A DNA stretch of 64,000 nucleotides from Fusobacterium perfoetens (GTDB taxonomy: Bacteria; Fusobacteriota; Fusobacteriia; Fusobacteriales; Fusobacteriaceae). The DNA is taken from positions 62,001-126,000 of the forward strand of contig NZ_JADYUD010000002.1 in assembly GCF_021531595.1 (NCBI RefSeq), written 5' to 3'. Of the stretch, positions 56,472 through 64,000 are shown piece by piece. The stretch's first letter is position 1, and each line of letters begins with the position of its first letter. Made by a program: the position numbers and the translations under genes. Under the pieces are notes generated by a model. The model saw only the letters and a list, made by a program, of their open reading frames with translations, was not told the DNA's origin and ran no database searches.

Positions 56472-57800
56472 TTAATTATTTTTTTTACTCCAGAAAACAA
56501 GAGAAACAGCTATAACAGCAAGACATATTCCAAAATAAATAATTGTCATAGGATTTTGAAGACCTCCTATTATAATAAGAAGAGATCCGATTATAGCAAG
56601 GACAGGAATAATTATTCCTCTTATTTTTCCTTCAACCTCTCCCTTTAAATATAACTGTATAACACAAACATAAAGAATTATATAAAGTATATAACTTGCT
56701 ACTATAGGAATTTCAGAAACATCAGAATTTGGTATAAGATTATTTTTCTGAACATAATAGTTTATATATTCCCATACACAAGCAATAATAAATGCAACAA
56801 GTGCAGAATATTCAGGAAGATGTGTTTTTTCATTTACTTTTTTTAATTTTTCTTCCATAGGGAACATACCTCTTAAAGCAAGAGAGTAAGGAAGACGGAT
56901 AAATCCAAGTATAAATCCATTAAGAGTTCCAAGAACAGAAATAATTACAAAAATAAGAATAATTTTTGCTCCCATTTCTCCAAATAGTTTTAAAGCTGCA
57001 GCATTAACATGCTGATCTCCCATTTCTATAATTTGAGCAGGTCCAATTAAAAAACTTATTCCTGTAAAATAGAATATATATGCAGCAAGAACAAATATAG
57101 GTCCTACTATAAGTGCAATGGGAAGATTTCTCTTTGAGTTTTTAATCTCATGTGCTATTGAAGTGGAAACAACCCATCCGTCATAAGAAAAGGCTATAGG
57201 CCCAAGTGCTGCAAACCAATTTATTGAAGAAGGAACTGAAGCTGTTTTTTCAGCTATAGGCATTGCTGCATATGGATCTCCATAAATAAATCCAGCTGCT
57301 GCTATTATTATAAGTGGAATCATTTTTATAATTGTTGCACAATTTTGAAAATATCCTCCAAGAGTTGCAGAAAGGGCATTGATAATAAAATATATTATTG
57401 CTGCTATAAGTCCTATAACTCCTATAAGTTCAGGTGCAGCATTTATACCAAAAAGCATACATATATATACTCCAACTACCCAAGAAACCACAACAGTTAC
57501 AGCAGGATAATATATAAATACCTGAAACCATCCAAAAGCACAGGCAGTTTTCTTTCCTGAAAATTCATCAGCATATGTGATAAGTCCTCCAGCTTTTGTA
57601 GTTTTTGAAGCAAGAACTCCAATGGCAAGACTTCCAAAGATAATTCCTATAGCTGCCAGAGAAAATAATAAAATACCATCTCTGATACTTCCATTAGTAT
57701 ATACTAAAATATTGTCACTCTTAAAAAATATTCCCGAACCTATTACTGTTCCAACTATCATAGCAATAGCGGTGAATAAACTATATTCTTTTTTCTGCAT
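56472..57800 (-). CDS. APC-superfamily amino-acid permease
   Basis: A 442-residue membrane transporter with about 12 hydrophobic segments. The first has AMIVGTVIGSGIFFKSDNI, the unwound substrate-binding motif (GSGIF) of LAT-type APC exchangers. SYDGWVVSTSIAHEIKNSKRNLP is the matching block of the sixth segment and following loop, as in serine/threonine exchangers. The substrate cannot be fixed from sequence. It stands alone, between a terminator and its own promoter. Confidence 0.87.
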   Translation of the reverse strand: MQKKEYSLFTAIAMIVGTVIGSGIFFKSDNILVYTNGSIRDGILLFSLAAIGIIFGSLAIGVLASKTTKAGGLITYADEFSGKKTACAFGWFQVFIYYPAVTVVVSWVVGVYICMLFGINAAPELIGVIGLIAAIIYFIINALSATLGGYFQNCATIIKMIPLIIIAAAGFIYGDPYAAMPIAEKTASVPSSINWFAALGPIAFSYDGWVVSTSIAHEIKNSKRNLPIALIVGPIFVLAAYIFYFTGISFLIGPAQIIEMGDQHVNAAALKLFGEMGAKIILIFVIISVLGTLNGFILGFIRLPYSLALRGMFPMEEKLKKVNEKTHLPEYSALVAFIIACVWEYINYYVQKNNLIPNSDVSEIPIVASYILYIILYVCVIQLYLKGEVEGKIRGIIIPVLAIIGSLLIIIGGLQNPMTIIYFGICLAVIAVSLVFWSKKNN

Positions 57801-57821
57801 ATTGTCTCCTTGTTTCTATAC

Positions 57822-57850
57822 ATTATATATAGATTAAATTTTTTAATGAA
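57822..57850 (-). promoter_or_regulatory. Probable promoter of the permease
   Basis: Minus strand TTCATT (57845-57850 complement), 17 bases, then a consensus TATAAT (57822-57827 complement), 21 bases before the permease start. Confidence 0.45.
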
Positions 57851-57907
57851 AATTTTTTGATACGATAAATTATACAATATAATTTGAATTTTGAAAATGA
57901 AAAAATA

Positions 57908-57950
57908 AAAAAATCGGAACTGTTAAATTTATATTTACAGCACCGATTTA
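57908..57950 (-). terminator. Terminator after the flavodoxin
   Basis: On the minus strand AAATCGG, mismatch, CTGTAAAT pairs with ATTTAACAG, mismatch, CCGATTT and runs into a T-run. Confidence 0.7.
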
Positions 57951-57976
57951 CTTTCAATTATAAAAGTTTTTAAATA

Positions 57977-58480
57977 TTAATAAAAATTCTTTTTAAGTTC
58001 AGAAATCCAGTTCATAACTCTTTCAGGAGTTTCGTCATCCTGATTATTTTCATCAATAGCAAGACCTACAAATTGATCTCCTATAACAGCATTACTTTCT
58101 TCATAACGATATCCTTCATTTGAAGTGAAGCCAATAACTTCTCCACCATTTTTTATGACAACATCATAAAGGACTCTCATTCCTCCTACAAATGATTCCC
58201 CAAAAGCAAATTGATTTCCAAGACCAGCAACAGCTACTTTTTTTCCAGTGAAATCAATTTTCTCAAGTTGAGGCATAACAGCTGCCCAGTCTTCTTGAAC
58301 TTCTCCCACACCATAAGTAGGTGTTAAAAGTATAAGATTTTTAAATTCCTCTATCTTATCAATACCATCAGCTACATTTATAGTTTCATAATTATCTTTT
58401 CTAAGATTGAATTCTATTTCTTCAGCAATTGCTGCTGTTTTACCTGTGTTTGAACCGTAAAATATTCCTATTTTTTCCAT
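57977..58480 (-). CDS. fldA: Flavodoxin
   Basis: A 167-residue long-chain flavodoxin that carries electrons with FMN. The phosphate loop GSNTGKTAAIAEEI is near 8-21, TPTYGVGEVQEDW matches the 50s loop, and GLGNQFAFGESF the 90s loop. The start at ATG 58480 has CAGGAGGA before it; the frame continues 11 codons upstream into tcdA, but that tail is not flavodoxin-like. It lies 2 bases after the tcdA stop. Confidence 0.93.
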   Translation of the reverse strand: MEKIGIFYGSNTGKTAAIAEEIEFNLRKDNYETINVADGIDKIEEFKNLILLTPTYGVGEVQEDWAAVMPQLEKIDFTGKKVAVAGLGNQFAFGESFVGGMRVLYDVVIKNGGEVIGFTSNEGYRYEESNAVIGDQFVGLAIDENNQDDETPERVMNWISELKKNFY

Positions 58481-58482
58481 GA

Positions 58483-59205
58483 TTAATTTCCTCCTGAATT
58501 TTTTAAACCACATATGTCTTTTATTACTTCTCCACCTATAATAAGTCCAGCAACAGAAGGAACAAAAGAAATACTTCCAACATTTTTTGACTTTTCTCTG
58601 CTCCCATCTTCATTTAATGGTTTCATAGGCAGTTCTTTTGAGTAAATAACTTTAAGTTTTTTTATTCCTCTTGTTTTAAGTTCTTTCCTCATAACTTTTG
58701 CCAAAGGGCATACTGAAGTTTTAGTGATATCACTTACTTCAAGCATAGTGGGATTAATTTTATTTCCTGTTCCCATAGAAGAGATTACAGGTATATTTTT
58801 TTTAACAGCTGTTTCTATTAAATCAAGTTTTGATGAAACAAGATCAATAGCATCTACAACATAGTCATAACTTTTACCTTCAAAGAAGAAATCTCTTGTT
58901 TCTTCATTATATTTTTCCTTATAAGCATGAATTTTTATATTTGGATTTATAGAAAGAGCTCTTTCTTTTATAAGTGTAACTTTATCAAGACCTATTGTAT
59001 TTTGCAGGGCAATTATCTGTCTATTGATATTTGTAATATCAACAGTGTCATAGTCTACAACAGTAAGTTCTCCTATTCCTCCTCTTACAAGAGCTTCAAC
59101 AGTAAAACCTCCCACTCCTCCTGTTCCGAAAACAATGACATGAGAATTTTTTAATTTATTAAGATTTTCTTTACCTATTAAGAGTTCTTCTCTTTGGAAA
59201 ATCAT
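58483..59205 (-). CDS. tcdA: tRNA threonylcarbamoyladenosine dehydratase
   Basis: A ThiF/E1-like enzyme (also called CsdL) of 240 residues that cyclises t6A37 in tRNA, using ATP. The nucleotide-binding GTGGVGGFTVEALVRGG is near 27-43, DTVDITNINRQ is the adenylate motif, and VDAIDLVSSK and GSISFVPSVAGLIIGG follow. The absence of a fused rhodanese domain separates it from MoeB. Its partner tRNA t6A synthesis genes are elsewhere. Confidence 0.93.
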   Translation of the reverse strand: MIFQREELLIGKENLNKLKNSHVIVFGTGGVGGFTVEALVRGGIGELTVVDYDTVDITNINRQIIALQNTIGLDKVTLIKERALSINPNIKIHAYKEKYNEETRDFFFEGKSYDYVVDAIDLVSSKLDLIETAVKKNIPVISSMGTGNKINPTMLEVSDITKTSVCPLAKVMRKELKTRGIKKLKVIYSKELPMKPLNEDGSREKSKNVGSISFVPSVAGLIIGGEVIKDICGLKNSGGN

Positions 59206-59369
59206 AAATACCCCCGCTTATATTTTTTACTAAATCAATAAAGAAATTATAACCTTATACAGATTAAAAATCAATATTTTTTTATTTTCTCAAAATCTCT
59301 GTATCTAAAATGTACACAGAATTTTATAAAAAACTAGTTAAAAAAATACAAAAAAATGAATAAAAACCC

Positions 59370-59398
59370 TTGACTTATAAAGTAAAGTATAGTATTAT
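59370..59398 (+). promoter_or_regulatory. Promoter of the rplU-prp-rpmA operon
   Basis: TTGACT at 59370-59375, 17 bases, then TATTAT at 59393-59398. A leader of about 65 bases precedes the rplU start. Confidence 0.65.
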
Positions 59399-59403
59399 AT
59401 TTT

Positions 59404-59466
59404 AAGTTACGCATGATGAAGGTCGTCAGCAACCTGTCATCAGCGATTAATACTTTTGGAGGTGTT
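59404..59466 (+). promoter_or_regulatory. Structured rplU leader, candidate autoregulatory element
   Basis: Just after the promoter, GATGA-A-GGT (59415-59423) pairs with ACC-TG-TCATC (59432-59441) around an 8-base loop, and CGC/GCG (59410-59412, 59443-59445) extends the stem across small internal loops. Leaders of this sort bind ribosomal proteins in other bacteria, such as the Bacillus L21 leader. Whether this one binds L21 is inferred. The GGAGGTG site follows at 59458. Confidence 0.5.
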
Positions 59467-59469
59467 AGA

Positions 59470-59781
59470 ATGTACGCAGTTATAAAAACTGGTGGTAAAC
59501 AGTACAAAGTTGCAGAAGGTGATGTTTTAAGAGTAGAAAAGCTTAATGCTGAAGTTAATGAGACTGTAGAATTAACTGATGTTCTTTTAGTAGCTAATGG
59601 AGAAGATGTAAAAGTTGGAACTCCAGTAGTAGAAGGAGCTAAAGTTGTTGTAGAAGTATTAAGCCAAGGTAAAGGGGCTAAAGTAGTTAACTTCAAATAC
59701 AAGCCAAAAACTGGAAATCACAGAAAAAAAGGTCACAGACAACTTTTCACTGAGATTAAAGTTACAGCAATCAATGCATAG
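59470..59781 (+). CDS. rplU: 50S ribosomal protein L21
   Basis: A 103-residue L21 starting at ATG 59470, with GGAGGTG 5 bases before it and the family N-terminus [35 protein letters not shown] near the C-terminus is the rRNA-binding block. The frame is open upstream to 59413 but that part is the structured leader. It starts the usual rplU-prp-rpmA unit. Confidence 0.97.
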   Translation: MYAVIKTGGKQYKVAEGDVLRVEKLNAEVNETVELTDVLLVANGEDVKVGTPVVEGAKVVVEVLSQGKGAKVVNFKYKPKTGNHRKKGHRQLFTEIKVTAINA

Positions 59782-59785
59782 TTAA

Positions 59786-60121
59786 ATGACAGAGATTGAA
59801 GTTTTAAGAAAAAACGGCAGAATTATAAAATATAAAGCTGCTGGTCATGCAGAATATGACGAATATGGATCAGATATAGTGTGTGCAGCGCTATCTACAG
59901 CATTACAGTTTCCTCTTGCAGGATTTCAGGATGTTTTAGATATCTATCCAAGATTTGAAATATCATCTGAAGGTCTTTTATCAGTAGATTTAGCTGATAT
60001 GGACTTGAAAGGTAAAGAAAGAGAAGTGCACACTCTTTTGGAAAGCATGTTGGTAATTGTAAGGCAATTATCAAAAGATTATCCTAAAAATATAAAGCTT
60101 GTAGAGAAGGAGGAAATTTAA
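59786..60121 (+). CDS. prp: Ribosomal-processing cysteine protease Prp
   Basis: A 111-residue protease (YsxB family). Catalytic His21 lies in AAGHAEYDEYGSD and Cys33 in DIVCAALST. Prp trims the N-terminal extension of L27, and this is required for growth in Staphylococcus. Its gene sits between rplU and rpmA, and its stop abuts the rpmA start, with the rpmA ribosome-binding site (AAGGAGGAAA) inside its last codons. Confidence 0.92.
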   Translation: MTEIEVLRKNGRIIKYKAAGHAEYDEYGSDIVCAALSTALQFPLAGFQDVLDIYPRFEISSEGLLSVDLADMDLKGKEREVHTLLESMLVIVRQLSKDYPKNIKLVEKEEI

Positions 60122-60406
60122 ATGTTATTTACATTAAATATACAATTATTTGCCCACAAAAAAGGACAAGGTTCTGTTAAAAACGGAAGAGACTCTAATC
60201 CTAAATACCTAGGAGTTAAGAAATATGATGGAGAAGCTGTTAAAGCTGGAAACATCATCATCAGACAAAGAGGTAACAAATTCCATGCTGGTGTAAACAT
60301 GGGAGAAGGTAAAGACCATACATTATTCGCTTTAATAGACGGATATGTAAAATTTGAAAGATTAGGAAAAGACAAAAAACAAGTTTCTGTTTACGCAGAA
60401 AAATAG
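60122..60406 (+). CDS. rpmA: 50S ribosomal protein L27 with a cleavable N-terminal extension
   Basis: A 94-residue L27. The first 10 residues, [10 protein letters not shown], precede the mature start [15 protein letters not shown]. The LNIQLF / AHKKG junction matches the Prp cleavage site. The unextended type, as in E. coli, starts directly at AHKK. The protein lies near the peptidyl-transferase centre. A terminator follows. Confidence 0.96.
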   Translation: MLFTLNIQLFAHKKGQGSVKNGRDSNPKYLGVKKYDGEAVKAGNIIIRQRGNKFHAGVNMGEGKDHTLFALIDGYVKFERLGKDKKQVSVYAEK

Positions 60407-60425
60407 TTCTTTAAACTAAGAAATT

Positions 60426-60453
60426 AAAAGCCCTGAATTTTCAGGGCTTTTTT
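60426..60453. terminator. Bidirectional terminator after rpmA
   Basis: AAAAGCCCTGAA pairs with TTCAGGGCTTTT, followed by a T-run on the plus strand and preceded by an A-run, so it can also end the minus-strand binding-protein gene. Confidence 0.85.
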
Positions 60454-60471
60454 ACTTTAACATATCTATTT

Positions 60472-61416
60472 TTATTTTAAAATAATTTTATCAATATCAA
60501 TTCTATTTTCTTGTAAACCATTTTTTAAGAGAAATTCCTGTGTATTTTTTAGTTCAGCTATATCTTTTTCAGTTATTTCAGGAGAAAAATCATAAATTTC
60601 TTTTAATTTTTTTATATCATCTTTTGAAAGTCCTGTTTCAGCACTTACAATTTCAGAAGTTTTATCAAAATTATTTTCAATAAAATCAGCAGTTCTTTTA
60701 TTAAGATTTATAAATCTTTTTACCATGTCTGGATGTTTTTTATAAAAATCAGAACTTACAGCAGTAACAATTACTCCTTGTATAAGCCCTTCTCCTGAAG
60801 TAATAAGTTTTGCTCCATGTTTTAAAGAGTTTTCAGCAGCAGGACCTGTAAGAAGAGCAGCATCAATAACCCCCTTTTCAAGAGCAGCAGCACAGTCATT
60901 CACTTTCATATTTATAAATTCAACATCATTTATATTCATATCTTCTTTTTCAAGAGCAGCAGCTAAAAGTTGATGAAGAACAGTTCCTTTAGGTCCTCCC
61001 ACTTTTTTTCCTTTTAAGTCTTTTGGAGAATTAATTTTATCAGATTTTGTAACAAGAATAAATCCTTTTGGAGAACGGCTGTAAATATTTGTAATAATAA
61101 AATCAGCTCCATTTGAAGCAGAAATTATTGCAGAAGTCCCTCCAAAAGCATGAAGGATATCTAAGTCTCCTGCCATAAGAGCCTGAACTTGCTGAGGACC
61201 TGAAGTAACATCATGGAAATTTACTTTTACTTTATCGTCTTTAAACTCTTCCTGAGCAAGATTAAGATTTTTTATAAGTATTGAAGGAATATTTAAAGGT
61301 CCTTTAGCATAACTTATATTTATTTCTTTTAACTCTTCTTGTTTACTTTTACAGCCTGTGAAAGTAAAAACAGTAAGAATTAAGCTTAAAGATAAAAAAA
61401 TTTTTTTAATATTCAT
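60472..61416 (-). CDS. ABC-transporter substrate-binding lipoprotein (NMT1/SsuA-like)
   Basis: A 314-residue lipoprotein with signal MNIKKIFLSLSLILTVFTFTGC (split here as residues 1-22; lipobox Cys22). The mature part is a two-lobed NMT1/SsuA-type binding fold: IPSILIKNL, TSGPQQVQALMAGDLDILHAFGG, DLKGKKVGGPKGTVLHQLLAAAL and GVIDAALLTGPAAENSL. Ligands in this family include sulfonates, taurine, nitrate, pyrimidines and hydroxymethylpyrimidine. No permease or ATPase gene is next to it, so the ligand cannot be inferred from context. Confidence 0.82.
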   Translation of the reverse strand: MNIKKIFLSLSLILTVFTFTGCKSKQEELKEINISYAKGPLNIPSILIKNLNLAQEEFKDDKVKVNFHDVTSGPQQVQALMAGDLDILHAFGGTSAIISASNGADFIITNIYSRSPKGFILVTKSDKINSPKDLKGKKVGGPKGTVLHQLLAAALEKEDMNINDVEFINMKVNDCAAALEKGVIDAALLTGPAAENSLKHGAKLITSGEGLIQGVIVTAVSSDFYKKHPDMVKRFINLNKRTADFIENNFDKTSEIVSAETGLSKDDIKKLKEIYDFSPEITEKDIAELKNTQEFLLKNGLQENRIDIDKIILK

Positions 61417-61445
61417 TTTTAACTCCTTATTTTAATGTTTTAGTT

Positions 61446-62954
61446 TTATAAATCTTCCATTCTATATGAAAGGGCTTCTAAAATATGTATTTTTTCTATA
61501 TTTTTTGAATTTTCTAAATCACTTATTGTCCTTGCTGTTTTAAGAATTCTATCAAAACTTCTAGCTGAAAGATTAAGAGTTTTAACTGCAGCTTTTAAAA
61601 TATTTTTACATTCTTCATTTAAAATACAAAATTTTTCAATATCGTTTCTAGTCATACTGCCGTTTAATTTGTCATAACCAAATCTTTTTCTTTGTATTTC
61701 TCTAGCTTTTATAACTCTTTTTTTAATTTCAGAAGATGTTTCACGAGGAGGGTTTCCAATAAGTTCATCTTCACTCAGTCTTTTTATTTCTATTTTTAAA
61801 TCAATTCTATCCAAGATAGGCCCTGATAATTTTTTCATATATCTTGAAATTTCTCCTGAAGAACAAGTACATAAATCTCCTGGCTCAAAAGCATAACCAC
61901 ATTTACAGGGATTACATGCTCCTATAAATATAAGGTCAGCAGGAAATACAGCTTTATAAGAGGCTCTTGTTACAGAAACCTTTTTTTCTTCCAGTGGTTC
62001 TCTTAAAGCTTCCAGAACATCTTTTTTAAATTCAACTATCTCATCAAGGAAAAGCACTCCTTTGTCTGCAAGTGAAATTTCTCCAAGAGAGGGATTTTTT
62101 CCTCCTCCTATTATTGAAACACTGCTGCTTGTATGATGAGGGCTTCTGAAAGGTCTTTTATTAATTATAGGATTTTTTTCATCAAGTTCTCCTGAAATAC
62201 TGTAAAGTTTTGTAACTTCTATTTTTTCTTCTTCACTCATTGGAGGAAGGATTGTCATTATTCTTTTTGCAAGCATTGTTTTTCCAGAACCTGGAGTTCC
62301 GACCATAAGGAGATTATGTCCTCCTGCTGCACAAATTTCTAAAGCTCTTTTAGCTTTTTCCTGCCCTTTTACATCATAAAAATCAATTTCTACTTTATTG
62401 CTTTCGTCTTCTTCAGGAAGTTTGTATTTTTCATACTCTCCTGTTTCAAGGAATTTTACAGTATCTTTAAGATTTTTTACAGGAATTATTTCAATTCTTT
62501 TTATAAGACTTCCTTCTTTTAAATTTTCATATGGAATTACAATTCCTTTATACCCTTTTTCTTTTGCAAGAATTGCACCATTAACAATTCCTTGTGTTCT
62601 TTTTATTTCTCCAGTAAGAGAAATTTCTCCCATAAAAAGATAATTTTCTAAAATATTTTTTTTAATATTTATAATTTTATTTCCTTCCATTATTCCAACT
62701 GCAATAGGAAGATCAAAGTGAGTTCCCATTTTTTTTACATTGGCAGGAGTAAGGTTTACAGTTATTTTTTTAGGTTCTGATTTGTAACCACTGTTTCTTA
62801 TTCCAGCTCTTATTCTTTCTTTGCTTTCATTTATGGCAGTATCTCCCAAACCTACTATATTGAAAGCAGGAAGTCCTTTTGAAATATCAACTTCAACATC
62901 AACCAAGAATGGTTCAATACCAAAGTATCCAAGACTTTTAATTTTTGTTATCAT
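61446..62954 (-). CDS. comM: YifB/ComM family Mg-chelatase-like AAA ATPase
   Basis: A 502-residue AAA+ protein. The N-terminal Lon-protease-like fold carries DISKGLPAFNIVGLGDTAINESKERIRAGIRNSGY (about 24-57, quoted by region). Walker A GTPGSGKT is at 219-226, Walker B VLFLDEIVEF follows, and the C-terminal Mg-chelatase part has NLSARSFDRILK. ComM is a helicase that extends branch migration of donor DNA during transformation. The name yifB is also used. It is read on its own, 29 bases from the binding protein start. Confidence 0.9.
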   Translation of the reverse strand: MITKIKSLGYFGIEPFLVDVEVDISKGLPAFNIVGLGDTAINESKERIRAGIRNSGYKSEPKKITVNLTPANVKKMGTHFDLPIAVGIMEGNKIINIKKNILENYLFMGEISLTGEIKRTQGIVNGAILAKEKGYKGIVIPYENLKEGSLIKRIEIIPVKNLKDTVKFLETGEYEKYKLPEEDESNKVEIDFYDVKGQEKAKRALEICAAGGHNLLMVGTPGSGKTMLAKRIMTILPPMSEEEKIEVTKLYSISGELDEKNPIINKRPFRSPHHTSSSVSIIGGGKNPSLGEISLADKGVLFLDEIVEFKKDVLEALREPLEEKKVSVTRASYKAVFPADLIFIGACNPCKCGYAFEPGDLCTCSSGEISRYMKKLSGPILDRIDLKIEIKRLSEDELIGNPPRETSSEIKKRVIKAREIQRKRFGYDKLNGSMTRNDIEKFCILNEECKNILKAAVKTLNLSARSFDRILKTARTISDLENSKNIEKIHILEALSYRMEDL

Positions 62955-63082
62955 ATCCCGTCACCCATAAATTATTTTTAAAAATATTAAATTAATAAAA
63001 AAAGATTTTATAATCCTCTATAAAGAGATTGTATATTTTTATTAAAAAACTGTAAAGTGTTAAATAATTCTTTTTTCTATGA

Positions 63083-63088
63083 TAAAAT
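63083..63088 (+). promoter_or_regulatory. Extended -10 promoter of the aminopeptidase gene
   Basis: TGATAAAAT (TGn at 63080-63082, -10 at 63083-63088) lies 38 bases before the start codon. The -35 region is AT-rich without a clear match. Confidence 0.4.
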
Positions 63089-63125
63089 GATTTTATGAAA
63101 TATTTTCTTATGAAAGGAGCAGTTT

Positions 63126-64000
63126 ATGAAAGCAGATGAAAAAATAGAAAAAATAAGAAAATTAATGGCAGAAAATAAAATAGACATTTATATTATTCCT
63201 TCATCAGATTATCATCAAAGTGAAGATGTAGGAGAATATTTCAGATGCAGAGAATTTGTTTCTGGATTTACTGGATCAGCAGGAACTCTTTTAATTACGA
63301 AGGAAAAATCATATCTTTGGACTGATGGCAGATATTTTATTCAGGCTGAAAAAGAGATTTCAGATACAGAAATAGAATTATGCAGAGCAGGTACAGAGGG
63401 AGTTCCAACAATTACAGAATTTTTAAAAAATAATTTAAAAAAAGATGAAGTTTTAGGATTTGATGGAAAAACAGTAGCATGCAGAGAAATGCTTAATTAT
63501 AAAAAAATATGTGATGAAAAAAATGCAAAGTTAAATACAGAATATGATTTTGTAGGAGAAATATGGGATAAAAGACCTTCTCTTTCAAAAGAAAAGATTT
63601 TTCTTTTAGATATAAAATATTCAGGGGAAAATACTCATAATAAACTTAAAAGAGTCAGAAAAGCAATGAAAGAAGAGGGGGCAGATATCCATATTATTTC
63701 ATCTCTTGATGATATTGCATGGCTTTTTAATATAAGAGGAAGGGATATTCCATGTAATCCTGTTGTTCTTTCTTATGCTGCAGTTACTGAAAAAGAAGCT
63801 TTTATATTTATAGACAGAGAAAAAATAACAGAAGCTGTTGAAGAATATTTTAAAGAAAATAATATTGAAATAAAAGAATATTCAGAATTTTATGATTTTC
63901 TTAAAAATATAGAAAGAGGAAAAAAAGTACTTCTTGATTATGAAAGAATAAATAGTTCTGTATATATGAGTATTCCTTTTTATTCAGAAAAAATAAACAG
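63126..64000 (+). CDS. Aminopeptidase P family protein (Xaa-Pro aminopeptidase), N-terminal part
   Basis: The frame opens at ATG 63126 after AAAGGAG and runs off the right window edge with no stop (291 codons visible). MKADEKIEKIRKLMAENKIDIYIIPSSDYH ... (in segments), GFTGSAGTLLITKEKSYLWTDGRYFIQAEKEI and the later block DDIAWLFNIRGRDIPCNPVV are typical of the N-terminal non-catalytic domains of three-domain aminopeptidase P. The catalytic metal-binding domain lies beyond the window. It would release N-terminal residues before proline during peptide use. Confidence 0.88.
   Translation, partial: MKADEKIEKIRKLMAENKIDIYIIPSSDYHQSEDVGEYFRCREFVSGFTGSAGTLLITKEKSYLWTDGRYFIQAEKEISDTEIELCRAGTEGVPTITEFLKNNLKKDEVLGFDGKTVACREMLNYKKICDEKNAKLNTEYDFVGEIWDKRPSLSKEKIFLLDIKYSGENTHNKLKRVRKAMKEEGADIHIISSLDDIAWLFNIRGRDIPCNPVVLSYAAVTEKEAFIFIDREKITEAVEEYFKENNIEIKEYSEFYDFLKNIERGKKVLLDYERINSSVYMSIPFYSEKIN

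Overview
The window is AT-rich chromosomal DNA from a Gram-negative-type anaerobe, and the gene content points to Fusobacterium. It has an MlaA outer-membrane lipoprotein, ADP-heptose and Kdo sugar genes, and a very large autotransporter with a long basic leader. It also has Firmicute-like informational traits, namely an N-terminally extended ribosomal protein L27 beside the protease Prp, and HemZ. Complete cobalamin genes together with lysA and dapF suggest the F. varium, F. mortiferum or F. ulcerans side of the genus. That placement is inferred from gene content only.

Layout. 1-8123: an anaerobic cobalamin operon read rightward (cbiD partial, cbiE, cbiT, cbiL, cbiF, cbiG, cbiH, cbiJ, hemC, and a cobA-hemD fusion), mostly with overlapping ends. 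8139-18703: threonine ammonia-lyase, an exported alpha/beta hydrolase with mlaA, a metallo-beta-lactamase-fold enzyme, a degenerate uracil-DNA-glycosylase-like protein, formyltetrahydrofolate cyclo-ligase, yebC, recG and proS. 18704-26659: a 1623-residue autotransporter, then a two-component system followed by a CpxP/Spy-like periplasmic protein. 26709-30489: kdsC on the minus strand, then the second cobalamin locus cobU-cobS-cobC-cobT, which would finish the molecule begun by the first operon. 30534-41113: radC, ricT, a trmN6-like methyltransferase, an ankyrin protein, uvrB, xseA, a TPR protein, dprA and topA. 41570-59205, all on the minus strand: dapF, lysA, hslO, a ComEA-like protein, hemZ, pilT, uppP, rfaD, a PHP phosphoesterase, a lipoprotein, secA, ligA, an amino-acid permease, a flavodoxin and tcdA. 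59370-60453: rplU-prp-rpmA. 60472-62954, minus strand: an orphan ABC binding lipoprotein and comM/yifB. 63126-64000: the N-terminal part of an aminopeptidase P family enzyme.

Most of the window is ordinary housekeeping sequence. The signals that stand out are in the gaps. Three intergenic elements (about 14.6, 41.4 and 50.7 kb) share a nested-palindrome architecture. Their stem sequences differ between copies, yet each copy keeps its arms complementary, so structure appears to be conserved more than sequence. One copy sits between the arms of what looks like a rho-independent terminator. Two short promoter-to-hairpin units, upstream of the autotransporter and of the response regulator, are candidate small RNAs or leaders; the second contains a 32-codon frame with its own ribosome-binding site. 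I saw no rRNA, tRNA, CRISPR array, transposase or prophage gene.
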